Of a stretch of DNA of 64,000 bases, positions 1 through 7,850 are shown in pieces. Every line of letters begins with the position of its first letter. Position 1 is the first letter of the stretch. Made by a program: the position numbers and the translations under genes. Source of the DNA: Pseudonocardia sp. DSM 110487 (lineage in GTDB: Bacteria > Actinomycetota > Actinomycetes > Mycobacteriales > Pseudonocardiaceae). Under the pieces are notes generated by a model. The model was not told the DNA's origin and ran no database searches. It saw only the letters and a program-made list of their open reading frames with translations. The DNA is taken from contig NZ_CP080521.1 in NCBI RefSeq assembly GCF_019468565.1, forward strand, positions 1,178,001-1,242,000, written 5' to 3'.

Positions 1-632
1 CCGCCCGCCGCTGGCGAGCAATGCCGATGGTGTTACACCCCGTGGCCTGGACGCGCAGGCGGCTCGCCCCGCCGAACCGCGAGGTGTTCGAGCTCCCGAC
101 GCTCTCCAAGCGCGCCCTGGAGGGCGAGGGCTTCGAGGTGATCGAGCGCCGCGAGCCGTCGCTGCTGGTCCACGGCAGCGTGCTGATCACCGGCGAGATC
201 GACCGCACCACGGAGTTCGAACACGGGATGCCACCGCCGCACCAGGCGTGGACCGGCTCCGGCTGGGAACACGACCCCCTCGTGCAGGACGACCAGGCAC
301 TCGTCGTGCACGTCCGGGGCCGGGGGCTGGTCGTGCTCACCGGCTGCGGTCACGCCGGCGCGGTGAACATCGTTCGACACGCGCGGCGGCTCACCGGCGT
401 CGACCGGCTGTGCGCGCTGCTCGGCGGGCTGCACCTGTCGGGCCCCGCGTTCGAGCCGGTGATCCCGCCGACGATCGTCGCGCTCACCGAGCTGGCTCCC
501 GACATGGTGGTGCCTGCTCACTGCACCGGCTGGCGCGCGCAACACGCGCTCGCCGCCGCGCTGCCGGACGCGTGGCTGCCCGGGAGCAGCGGCAGCACCT
601 ACCGCCTCGCCGCCCCTCCGCTGGTCGAGTAG
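1..632 (+). CDS. MBL-fold metallohydrolase, 5' end outside window
   Basis: The reading frame is open to the left edge (first whole codon at base 3), so only the C-terminal ~210 residues are seen; the ATG at 21 is probably internal. The segment TGCGHAG followed by LLGGLHLSG and VVPAHCTGW is typical of the metallo-beta-lactamase superfamily branch related to RFA-P (ribofuranosylaminobenzene phosphate) synthase-like hydrolases, where these His residues bind metal. The N-terminal HxHxDH metal motif must lie upstream of the window. The stop codon TAG lies inside the left arm of a hairpin (623-650). The gene converges on mrp. Substrate cannot be deduced. Confidence 0.75.
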   Translation, partial: ARRWRAMPMVLHPVAWTRRRLAPPNREVFELPTLSKRALEGEGFEVIERREPSLLVHGSVLITGEIDRTTEFEHGMPPPHQAWTGSGWEHDPLVQDDQALVVHVRGRGLVVLTGCGHAGAVNIVRHARRLTGVDRLCALLGGLHLSGPAFEPVIPPTIVALTELAPDMVVPAHCTGWRAQHALAAALPDAWLPGSSGSTYRLAAPPLVE

Positions 633-650
633 GGACGGCGCTACTCGACC
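623..650. terminator. Hairpin terminator between convergent genes (GGTCGAGTAG family)
   Basis: A perfect 10-bp inverted repeat, GGTCGAGTAG at 623-632 and CTACTCGACC at 641-650, with an 8-base loop. It contains the stop codon of the metallohydrolase gene and faces the 3' end of mrp. There is no U-tract, as is usual in actinobacteria. The same decamer is used in the hairpin at 18042-18124. Confidence 0.6.
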
Positions 651-690
651 TGCGGGGTCTCGGGGCCTGCGCGGCTCGCCCGCGGGTGGA

Positions 691-1839
691 CTACTTGCGG
701 ACCGGGGAGATGTTCAGGCTCATCCCGGCGAGCCCACGGGAGCGCACGGTGAGCTTCTCCGCCACCGCCCGCAGGGCCGTCGCCGCCGGGCTGTCCGGCT
801 CGGACAGGACGATCGGGGTGCCGGCGTCGCCGCACTCGCGCAGCTGGGGCTCCAGCGGCACCTGGCCGAGCAGCGGCACCGGGGCGCCGATGATCCGGGT
901 GAGCGAGTCGGACACCGCCTGCCCGCCGCCCGAGCCGAACACCTCCATGCGGGTGCCGTCGGGCAGCTCCATCCAGGACATGTTCTCGACCACGCCCGCG
1001 AGCCGCTGGCGGGTCTGCAGGGCGATCGAGCCGGCCCGCTCGGCCACCTCGGCGGCGGCCGTCTGCGGAGTGGTGACGACCAGCAGCTCCGCGTTGGGCA
1101 CGAGCTGCGCGGTGGAGATCGCGATGTCGCCGGTGCCGGGGGGCAGGTCGAGGAGCAGGACGTCGAGGTCGCCCCAGAAGACGTCGGCGAGGAACTGCTG
1201 CAGCGCGCGGTGCAGCATCGGCCCGCGCCAGACCACGGCGTCGTTGCCCGGGGTGAACATGCCGATCGAGATGACCTTCACGCCGTGCGCCTGCGGCGGC
1301 ATGATCATGTCGTCGACCTTGGTGGGCTTGTCGGCGGTGCCGAGCATCCGCGGCACCGAGTGGCCGTAGATGTCGGCGTCCACCACGCCGACCTTCAGGC
1401 CCTTCGCGGCCATCGCCGCGGCCAGGTTGACCGTGACCGACGACTTGCCGACCCCGCCCTTGCCCGACGCCACGCAGTAGACGCGGGTGAGCGAGCCGGG
1501 CTGGGCGAACGGGATCACCGGGTCGGCCGCGTCACCGCGGAGGCTGCGGCGCAGCTCGTGGCGCTGCTCGTCGCTCATCACGTCGAGCTCGACCTCGACC
1601 GCGGTGACACCCGAGACCTTCGAGACGGCCTCCGTGACCCGCGAGATGATCGTCGAGCGCATCGGGCAGCCCGCGACGGTGAGGTAGACGCCGATGTGGG
1701 CGCTGCCGTCCTGCGCGATGTCGACGCCCTTCACCATGCCGAGGTCGGTGATCGGCTTGTGGATCTCGGGATCGTCGACGGTGGCGAGCGCGGCCCGGAC
1801 GGCCTGCTCGATGGTGGTGGTGCTCTCGGTGGTGGACAT
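691..1839 (-). CDS. mrp: Mrp/NBP35-family ATP-binding iron-sulfur carrier protein
   Basis: 382 residues. N-terminal MIP18/DUF59 domain (about residues 8-85, EQAVRAALATVDDPEIHKPI) followed by a P-loop NTPase domain with the deviant Walker A GKGGVGKSS and DLPPGTGD. Proteins of this family bind and transfer Fe-S clusters in the cytoplasm. The ATG at 1839 was chosen because GGAA lies about 8 bases upstream and the protein then begins MSTTES just before the DUF59 domain; upstream in-frame codons run towards the divergent MarR gene. Mycobacterial mrp (Rv1229c) sits next to the same MgtE-N/CBS and sugar ABC transporter genes, which supports orthology. Confidence 0.93.
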   Translation of the reverse strand: MSTTESTTTIEQAVRAALATVDDPEIHKPITDLGMVKGVDIAQDGSAHIGVYLTVAGCPMRSTIISRVTEAVSKVSGVTAVEVELDVMSDEQRHELRRSLRGDAADPVIPFAQPGSLTRVYCVASGKGGVGKSSVTVNLAAAMAAKGLKVGVVDADIYGHSVPRMLGTADKPTKVDDMIMPPQAHGVKVISIGMFTPGNDAVVWRGPMLHRALQQFLADVFWGDLDVLLLDLPPGTGDIAISTAQLVPNAELLVVTTPQTAAAEVAERAGSIALQTRQRLAGVVENMSWMELPDGTRMEVFGSGGGQAVSDSLTRIIGAPVPLLGQVPLEPQLRECGDAGTPIVLSEPDSPAATALRAVAEKLTVRSRGLAGMSLNISPVRK

Positions 1840-1972
1840 CAGAGGTTCCGCTGGACCTTCCATCGACGGCGCGACCCTGCCAGGCGCGGCAGCCGCGCCC
1901 ATTTCGTCCACTGTACGTCCGGTCGCTGAACGTCTGTCCTCTTGTCGGCGGGGCTCCGTAGCATGATTCCCT

Positions 1973-2449
1973 GTGACGGACACCGCGGCGACCAGAGCGC
2001 CCGACGCGGGACGATCGCGATCGGCCCCCACCAGTGCGCAGCTGGCGGCGTGGCGGGCGTTCCTACGGGCCCACGCGGCTGTCACGCGGGCCCTCGAAGC
2101 CGAGCTGATCGCCGAGCAGGATCTCCCGCTCGCCTCCTACGACGTGCTCGTGCAGCTGGCCGAGGCCCCGGACCGGCGGCTGCGGATGACCGAGCTCGCC
2201 GACGCCGTGCTGCTGTCGCGCTCCGGTGTCACCCGCCTCGTCGACCGGCTGGAGAAGGGCGGGCTCGTGGCTCGCTGCCCGGTGGAGAGCGACGGGCGCG
2301 GGGTCGCCGCCCGGCTCACCGACGCGGGCCTCGACCGCCTGCGCACCGCATCGCGCACCCACCTGCGTGGCGTCGCCCGCCACTTCGTCAACCGGCTCGA
2401 CGAGGCCGAACTGCGGGCGCTTGAGCGGATCAGCAGCCGCCTCGTCTAG
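1973..2449 (+). CDS. MarR-family transcriptional regulator
   Basis: 158 residues, GTG start. A winged helix-turn-helix of MarR type is clear: LASYDVLVQLAEAPDRRLRMTEL, then LLSRSGVTRLVDRLEKGGLV (recognition helix) and the wing around ESDGRGVAARLTDAG. Such proteins act as dimers that bind palindromic DNA and usually respond to small aromatic ligands or oxidants. It is divergent from mrp with about 130 bp between starts, so it may regulate itself; no target is obvious. The gene is followed after one base by the palindromic repeat at 2451-2618. Confidence 0.9.
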   Translation: MTDTAATRAPDAGRSRSAPTSAQLAAWRAFLRAHAAVTRALEAELIAEQDLPLASYDVLVQLAEAPDRRLRMTELADAVLLSRSGVTRLVDRLEKGGLVARCPVESDGRGVAARLTDAGLDRLRTASRTHLRGVARHFVNRLDEAELRALERISSRLV

Positions 2450-2450
2450 T

Positions 2451-2618
2451 CTAGTGTCCCGAACCGGAAGTCCGGTGCATAAATCGGCGGATCCAGGTTT
2501 CCGCTGGGTGTGCCGGCGAGCCGGCCTCGTACCGGGCGTACTCGGCCGGTTCGCCGGTGCGCCCAGCGGGAAGCTGGGCCGTCGAGTTATGTGGTGGATT
2601 TTCGGTTCGGGACACTAG
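2451..2618. repeat. Palindromic interspersed repeat, copy 1
   Basis: A 168-bp element with perfect 16-bp terminal inverted repeats, CTAGTGTCCCGAACCG at 2451-2466 and its complement at 2603-2618. The interior is also an imperfect palindrome (TTTCCGCTGGG pairs with CCCAGCGGGAA; the centre is CGTACCGGGCGTAC), so the whole unit can fold into one long hairpin. It is nearly identical to copy 2 (5469-5633) in inverted orientation and related to copy 3 (29376-29539). No coding capacity. It lies between convergent genes and supplies the stop codon (CTA at 2615-2617 on the opposite strand) of the DUF1003 gene. Confidence 0.85.
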
Positions 2619-3142
2619 CTGCCGGCTTCCCGCACCGCGCGCCCGCGAACCTTGGCGCGCTCGGTGGCCGGGTCGGGGCCGCCGCCGAGCCGGTCGCACA
2701 GCTTGTCGAGCTCGCCTCGCAGGTAGTCGCGGGTGGCCACCTCGCCGACCGCGATGCGCAGCGCAGCGAGCTCCCTGGCCAGGTACTCGGTGTCGGCCTT
2801 CGTCCGCTCGGCCCGGGCGCGGTCCTCCTCCAGCGATATGCGGTCCCGGTCATCCTGCCGGTTCTGCGCGAGCAGGATGAGCGGCGCCGCGTACGCGGCC
2901 TGTGTGGAGAAGGCCAGGTTGAGCAGGATGAACGGGTAGGGGTCCCAGCTCCCGATCCACGCCGTCAGGTTCAGGATGATCCACACGATGACCAGGACGG
3001 TCTGGATCGCGAGGAACCGACCGGTGCCGAGGAACCGGGCGACCTTCTCGGACAGGCGGGCGAACCACTCCGGGTCGACCTCGAACCGGGTCCGGCCGAG
3101 TAGGGGCTGGTCGAGCCGCCGACTCGTGGTGATCTCAGGCAT
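2615..3142 (-). CDS. DUF1003 membrane protein
   Basis: 175 residues with two membrane helices, IQTVLVIVWIILNLTAWI and PYPFILLNLAFSTQAAYAAPLILL, then QNRQDDRDR and a charged, probably coiled-coil C-terminal tail. This is the DUF1003 layout (the conserved NLxxSxxAAYxxPxIxxxQNRQ stretch is present). Function unknown in the family. It overlaps the 3' end of the MgtE-N/CBS gene by 8 bp, and the two are commonly paired in actinobacteria, so a shared role in divalent cation handling is possible but unproven. The last codon and stop lie in palindromic repeat copy 1. Confidence 0.88.
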   Translation of the reverse strand: MPEITTSRRLDQPLLGRTRFEVDPEWFARLSEKVARFLGTGRFLAIQTVLVIVWIILNLTAWIGSWDPYPFILLNLAFSTQAAYAAPLILLAQNRQDDRDRISLEEDRARAERTKADTEYLARELAALRIAVGEVATRDYLRGELDKLCDRLGGGPDPATERAKVRGRAVREAGS

Positions 3143-4403
3143 CCGACGCCTCCCTTGTCATGTCGTCCGGTTCGGTCAGGCGGTCCCGCCAGTCGGGTGG
3201 GAGCAGGTGGTCGAGGACGTCGTCCACCGTGACGGCGCCGAGCAGGTGGTCCTCCGCGTCGACGACCGGCCCCGCCACCAGGTTGTACGCCGCGAAGTAG
3301 CGGGTGACCTCGCCGAGGGTCGCGTCCGGCGAGAGGCGGGCCAGCTCGGTGTCGACGACGCCTGCCACGAGCTCGAACGGCGCCGCCCGCAGCAGGCGCT
3401 GGGCGTGCGCGCACCCCAGGTAGCGGCCGGTGGGCGTCTCCGACGGTGGCCGGCAGACGAACACCATGCTGGCCAGCGCGGGCGGGATGTCGGGGTTGCG
3501 GATCCGCGCGAGTGCCTCGGCCACGGTGGCGTCCGGGCGCAGGATGACCGGCTCCGGGGTCATGAGGCCGCCCGCGGTGTGTGGCGAGTAGCTCATCAGC
3601 CGCCGCACCGGCTCCGACTCCTCGGGCTCCATCAGGGCGAGCAGCGCGTCCGACTCGGCGTCGGGCAGCTCGTGCAGCAGGTCCGCGGCGTCGTCGGGTG
3701 CCATGGCCTCCAGGACGTCCGCCGCGCGCTCAGGGGACAGGTGCGCGAGCAGTGCGCGCTGGTCGGCCTCGGACAGCTCCTCGAAGACGTCGGCGAGCCG
3801 CTCGTCGTCGAGGCCGTCGACCACCTCGTGCTGGCGCTTCTCCGGCAGCTCCGACAGCGCGGCCGCGACGTCGGCCGGCCGCATCGACTCGAACACGGCG
3901 AGCAGGCCCTCGGTGCCCTGCCGGTCGGTGAGCGAGAGCCCCGTGACGGCCCGCCACGGCAGCACCTGTACCGGCTCGCGCCTGCCCAGCCGGTGGCGGC
4001 GGACGCGCACGGCGAGGCGCCCGACCACCCAGTCCCTCGAGCGGGTCGGCTCGATCGCGGCGTCGACGACTACGGCCTCCTCGCCGGTGTCGACGAGCCG
4101 GACCCGTGCGTCGAGCAGCTGGCCGACCAGTAGACCCTCGTTCGGGCGCTGCGCGAAGCCGCGGAGGCTGACTGAGCCCGTCGCGAGGGTGACGGCGGCG
4201 GGGTCGATCGCGGTGACCCGCAGCATCGGCACGAAGATGCGCCTCCGGGTGGCGAGCTCGACCACAGCACCGAGCACCCGCGGCGGGTTCGCGTCGACGC
4301 GCAGTGAAGCGACGAGGTCACGCACCCTGCCGATGCGCTCCCCGTCCGGCCCGAACACGGCGAGACCGACCAGGCGCGCGACGAAGACCCGGTCAATGCC
4401 CAT
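3135..4403 (-). CDS. MgtE N-domain / CBS / PRC-barrel protein (no transport domain)
   Basis: 422 residues. PRC-barrel-like N-terminus (about 8-75) and a second beta-rich segment (about 95-160), then the MgtE intracellular N superhelical domain (about 170-275, repeated SELPEKRQHEVV, EELSEADQRALL, LHELPDAESDALL) and paired CBS motifs (about 285-400, MTPEPVILRPDATVAEAL). The C-terminal membrane domain of true MgtE Mg2+ channels is absent, so this is the soluble sensor half only. It corresponds in arrangement to mycobacterial Rv1232c. It may sense Mg2+ or nucleotides and act on a partner such as the DUF1003 protein; this is inference. Confidence 0.88.
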   Translation of the reverse strand: MGIDRVFVARLVGLAVFGPDGERIGRVRDLVASLRVDANPPRVLGAVVELATRRRIFVPMLRVTAIDPAAVTLATGSVSLRGFAQRPNEGLLVGQLLDARVRLVDTGEEAVVVDAAIEPTRSRDWVVGRLAVRVRRHRLGRREPVQVLPWRAVTGLSLTDRQGTEGLLAVFESMRPADVAAALSELPEKRQHEVVDGLDDERLADVFEELSEADQRALLAHLSPERAADVLEAMAPDDAADLLHELPDAESDALLALMEPEESEPVRRLMSYSPHTAGGLMTPEPVILRPDATVAEALARIRNPDIPPALASMVFVCRPPSETPTGRYLGCAHAQRLLRAAPFELVAGVVDTELARLSPDATLGEVTRYFAAYNLVAGPVVDAEDHLLGAVTVDDVLDHLLPPDWRDRLTEPDDMTREASDA

Positions 4404-4509
4404 GGCCGAGAGCCTAGGCTGAGAGACCCATCACCTCAGGGATCGTCGCCGCCCACGCCCGTGTCAGCATCGGCGCAGCCCGTGCCGCACTCGACGAGGA
4501 GTCGCCGAA

Positions 4510-5472
4510 GTGACCACCTCCCAGCTCCGCGCCCGCCGGTCCTGCCTCGCCGTGCCGGGATCGAGCCAGAAGTTCATCGACAAGGCCCGCACCCTGAACG
4601 CCGACCAGGTCTTCCTCGACCTGGAGGACGCCTGTGCGCCGCTGGCCAAGCCGGGCGCCCGCAAGACGATCGTCGAGGCGCTGAACGAGGGCGGCTGGGG
4701 CGAGAGGATCCGCGTGGTCCGGGTGAACGACTGGACCACCGAGTGGACCTACCGCGACGTCACCGAGGTCGTCGAGGGCGCGGGCGCGAACCTGGATGCG
4801 ATCATGCTGCCGAAGGTGCAGACGGCCGAGCAGGTCATAGCACTCGACCTGCTGCTCACGCAGATCGAGAAGACGATGGGCTACGAGGTCGGGAAGATCG
4901 GCATCGAGGCGCAGATCGAGAACGCGCTGGGGCTCGTCAACGTCAACGCGATCGCCACGGCGTCACCGCGGGTCGAGACGATCATCTTCGGTCCCGCCGA
5001 CTTCATGGCGTCGATCAACATGAAGTCGCTGGTGGTGGGGGAGCAGCCGCCCGGCTACGACGTGGGCGACGCGTACCACCACATCCTCATGAGCATCCTC
5101 ATGGCTGCCCGCGCCCACGACAAGCAGGCGATCGACGGGCCCTACCTGCAGATCAAGGACGTCGACGGCTTCCGCAGGGTGGCCGGCCGATCGGCCGCGC
5201 TCGGCTTCGACGGCAAGTGGGTGCTGCACCCCGGCCAGATCGACGCCGCGAACGAGACCTTCAGCCCGCGGCAGGAGGACTACGACCACGCCGAGAACAT
5301 CCTCGACGCCTACGACTGGTACACGTCCGAGGCGGGCGGCAAGCGCGGTGCGGCGATGATCGGCGACGAGATGATCGACGAGGCGAGCCGCAAGATGGCG
5401 CTCGTCATCGCGGGCAAGGGCCGGGCCGCCGGGATGGGGCGCACCGATCGTTGGACACCGCCAGAGGGCTAG
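4510..5472 (+). CDS. HpcH/HpaI-family CoA-ester lyase (CitE / malyl-CoA lyase-like)
   Basis: 320 residues, GTG start. The TIM-barrel motifs are present: RRSCLAVPGSSQKFIDKA, VFLDLEDACAP (metal-binding acidic residues), IRVVRVN, IMLPKV, and EAQIENALGLVN. Family members cleave or form beta-hydroxyacyl-CoA esters (malyl-CoA, beta-methylmalyl-CoA, citramalyl-CoA). In mycobacteria the CitE-like gene sits with a MaoC hydratase and an acyl-CoA dehydrogenase (fadE19); here those partners are at 24902 and 11658. Its TAG stop is part of the terminal CTAG of palindromic repeat copy 2, so the repeat either inserted exactly at the stop or supplied it. Confidence 0.88.
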   Translation: MTTSQLRARRSCLAVPGSSQKFIDKARTLNADQVFLDLEDACAPLAKPGARKTIVEALNEGGWGERIRVVRVNDWTTEWTYRDVTEVVEGAGANLDAIMLPKVQTAEQVIALDLLLTQIEKTMGYEVGKIGIEAQIENALGLVNVNAIATASPRVETIIFGPADFMASINMKSLVVGEQPPGYDVGDAYHHILMSILMAARAHDKQAIDGPYLQIKDVDGFRRVAGRSAALGFDGKWVLHPGQIDAANETFSPRQEDYDHAENILDAYDWYTSEAGGKRGAAMIGDEMIDEASRKMALVIAGKGRAAGMGRTDRWTPPEG

Positions 5473-5633
5473 TGTCCCGAACCGGCAGTCCACCACATAA
5501 CTCGACGGCCCAGCTTCCCGCTGGGCGCACCGGCGATCCGGCCGAGTACGCCCGGTACGAGGCCGGCTCGCCGGCACGCCCAGCGGAAACCTGGATCCGC
5601 CGATTTATGCACCGGACTTCCGGTTCGGGACAC
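5469..5633. repeat. Palindromic interspersed repeat, copy 2
   Basis: About 165 bp; the reverse complement is almost identical to copy 1. Left end CTAGTGTCCCGAACCGG, right end CCGGTTCGGGACAC. The outer CTAG is kept only on the left. Interior pairings include CCGCTGGGCG with CGCCCAGCGG and CATAA with TTATG. It starts on the stop codon of the CoA-ester lyase and ends about 215 bp before the polysaccharide operon. Confidence 0.85.
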
Positions 5634-5849
5634 GCGCCGAGCGGGCGCTTACTCCGGACAGGCGTAACTCGCTCATCCGTTCGCACCACTGGACGCGGTC
5701 GCTGACCGTAGGTGGACCGCTCGTCGCTGGTAAGGCGAGCCTCATCGCATCGCCCGTTAGTGTGAACGATCCGGGGTTGCACGCGACTGTGCGTGTTGGA
5801 ACGGTGGCGCGGTTGGTGTACGACCCATCCCCCATATGGAGTTCCCCGC
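5634..5849 (+). promoter_or_regulatory. Leader region of the polysaccharide operon
   Basis: 216 bp between repeat copy 2 and the glycosyltransferase gene. No coding region is apparent. It must carry the promoter of the downstream three-gene operon unless this reads through from the lyase; a weak inverted pair CACGC/GCGTG near 5778-5793 is the only symmetry seen. No confident -10/-35 hexamers could be assigned. Confidence 0.3.
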
Positions 5850-7850
5850 ATGACGGACGTCATCGATCCGGCGGCGGTTCCGCCCCGGATCCATGAAAAG
5901 CCCGACCCTGCGGCAACGATGCCCTCCCGCCCCCCGCTGCTCGACGACACCGCTCCCCTGCAACGTGTCGCGGCACCGGCACACCCAGCTCTGCGTTCCC
6001 ACTCCGAGTGGTTCCAGGAGGCCGGGCACGTCCTTGCACGTCCGCGACGCAGCCGCCGCCCCGCGGCGATCGTCGCGTTGCAGCTGGTCGAGCGCGACCG
6101 GATCGAGTCGCGATTCGGTCGCCGCGGCCTCGACGAGCTGATCGGCCAGGTCGCCTGGATGGTCGACGGCGAGCTGACCGACGCCGACCGCATGGGTTCC
6201 GACGGCCGCGGCGGTCTGCTCGTGCTGCTGTGGAACACGGCGCGAACCCATGTGCACGAGCGCCTTGAACGCGTGATCGGCAGGCTCGCCAAGCGCGAGC
6301 TGGTTGTCTACGGCGAGTTGGTGCGCGTCACGCCCGTCATCGGCTGGACGAGCGCGGTGGACGGGCCGCCCGCGCAGCGCCGCGACCTCGCGGCGATGGC
6401 GGGACGCGCGGGAGCCGCCGCCGACGCCGCCACGCAGCAGATGGACCTGGTGCCACGGCGGTGGACGCCGGCCCTGTCGGCCCCGCCGCACGAGGACGGC
6501 GCTCGTAAGAACACGCAGCTACGGACGGCGCTGCAGGTGATGGCGACGTTCGCGATCGGCATCGGGGTGCCGCTGGCCGTGCTGCTGGGCGCCGACCTGC
6601 TCGGCGTCGACCTGGCCATGCCCGCCTACTACGCCGTGATGGCGGCGCTCGTGTTCACGGCGACGGTCATCTGGATGGAGAACTTCCGGGCCCTCGACCC
6701 GCCGCGGCCACCCGAACGGCCCGCGTCGGCGTACCCGAGGGCGTCGGTGGTGATCCCGGCATACCTCCCCAACGAGGCGGCGACGATCATCGAGACCCTG
6801 CGGTACGTCCTCGCCCAGGACTATCCGGGTCAGCTGCAGGTGATCCTCGCCTACAACACGCCGCGCCCGATGCAGGTGGAGGAGGAGCTGCAGGCGATGG
6901 CCGCCACCGACCGGCGGCTGGTCGTGATGCGGGTGCCGTTCTCCACCTCGAAGGCGCAGAACGTCAACGCCGCCATGCAGGTCGTGAACGGCGAGTTCAC
7001 CGCGATCTTCGACGCCGATCACCACCCGCGTCGGGACGCGCTCACCCGCGCGTGGCGCTGGCTCTCCCACGGCGCGGACGTCGTGCAGGGCCACTGCGTC
7101 GTCCGGAACGGGCAGGCGTCGCTGGTGGCGCGCACGGTGGCAGTGGAGTTCGAGTCGATCTACGCCGTGAGCCATCCCGGGCGGGCCAGCCTGCACGGGT
7201 TCGGCGTGTTCGGCGGATCGAACGGGTACTGGCGCACGAGCGTCCTGCACGGGACGCGGATGCGCGCCGAGATGCTCACCGAGGACATCGACTCGTCGAT
7301 CCGGCTGATCCTGCACGGGCACACCGTCGTCAACGACCCGGGGTTGCTCTCCTACGAGCTGGCCCCCGCGACGTTCGGCGCGCTGTGGCACCAGCGCATC
7401 CGGTGGGCACAGGGCTGGTTCCAGGTGGCGCGGCGCCACCTGGAGGACGGGCTGCGCAGCGACAACCTGACGGTGCGCAACCGCTTGGGCATGGCGTTCC
7501 TGCTCGGGTGGCGCGAGGCCTACCCGTGGATCTCGCTGCTCATCCTCCCGGTGCTCGCGTTCATGGCGTGGCGGGCGGGCGGCGTCACTGAGCTGGACTT
7601 CCTCGTGCCGAGCCTGGTGCTGTCCTCGATCTACACGTTCTCGATCGGCCCGGCGCAGGCGCTGTTCGCGTGGCGGCTGGCCGCGCCCGAGGTCCGTCGG
7701 CACCGCCGGTGGTTCCTCGGCTACCTGCTGCTGGCGCCGGCCTACACCGAGCTGCGCAACACCATCGCCCGGGTGGCACAGCTCAAGGAGCTCACCGGTG
7801 AGCGTCGTTGGGTGATCACGCCCCGCCCGGTCGCCGAGGCGAGGTCGTGA
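5850..7850 (+). CDS. Membrane glycosyltransferase (GT2, cellulose-synthase-like) with degenerate GGDEF-like N-domain
   Basis: 666 residues from the ATG at 5850 (MTDVIDP). Residues about 67-185 resemble a GGDEF domain: RPAAIVALQLVERDRIESRF, then DGRGGLLVLL (118-127) where active cyclases have GGDEF, then VTPVIGWTSA; catalytic residues are lost, so it is at most a binding or scaffold domain. One to two membrane helices follow (about 227-275), then a family 2 glycosyltransferase domain: VVIPAY near 300, FDADHH (D388), TED (E478-D479), and QRIRW (515-519), the signature of processive synthases. C-terminal membrane helices lie at about 556-640. It probably polymerises and exports a polysaccharide. 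No PilZ domain is seen. The GTGA overlap with the next gene indicates coupled translation. An upstream in-frame start at 5793 is less likely. Confidence 0.85.
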   Translation: MTDVIDPAAVPPRIHEKPDPAATMPSRPPLLDDTAPLQRVAAPAHPALRSHSEWFQEAGHVLARPRRSRRPAAIVALQLVERDRIESRFGRRGLDELIGQVAWMVDGELTDADRMGSDGRGGLLVLLWNTARTHVHERLERVIGRLAKRELVVYGELVRVTPVIGWTSAVDGPPAQRRDLAAMAGRAGAAADAATQQMDLVPRRWTPALSAPPHEDGARKNTQLRTALQVMATFAIGIGVPLAVLLGADLLGVDLAMPAYYAVMAALVFTATVIWMENFRALDPPRPPERPASAYPRASVVIPAYLPNEAATIIETLRYVLAQDYPGQLQVILAYNTPRPMQVEEELQAMAATDRRLVVMRVPFSTSKAQNVNAAMQVVNGEFTAIFDADHHPRRDALTRAWRWLSHGADVVQGHCVVRNGQASLVARTVAVEFESIYAVSHPGRASLHGFGVFGGSNGYWRTSVLHGTRMRAEMLTEDIDSSIRLILHGHTVVNDPGLLSYELAPATFGALWHQRIRWAQGWFQVARRHLEDGLRSDNLTVRNRLGMAFLLGWREAYPWISLLILPVLAFMAWRAGGVTELDFLVPSLVLSSIYTFSIGPAQALFAWRLAAPEVRRHRRWFLGYLLLAPAYTELRNTIARVAQLKELTGERRWVITPRPVAEARS

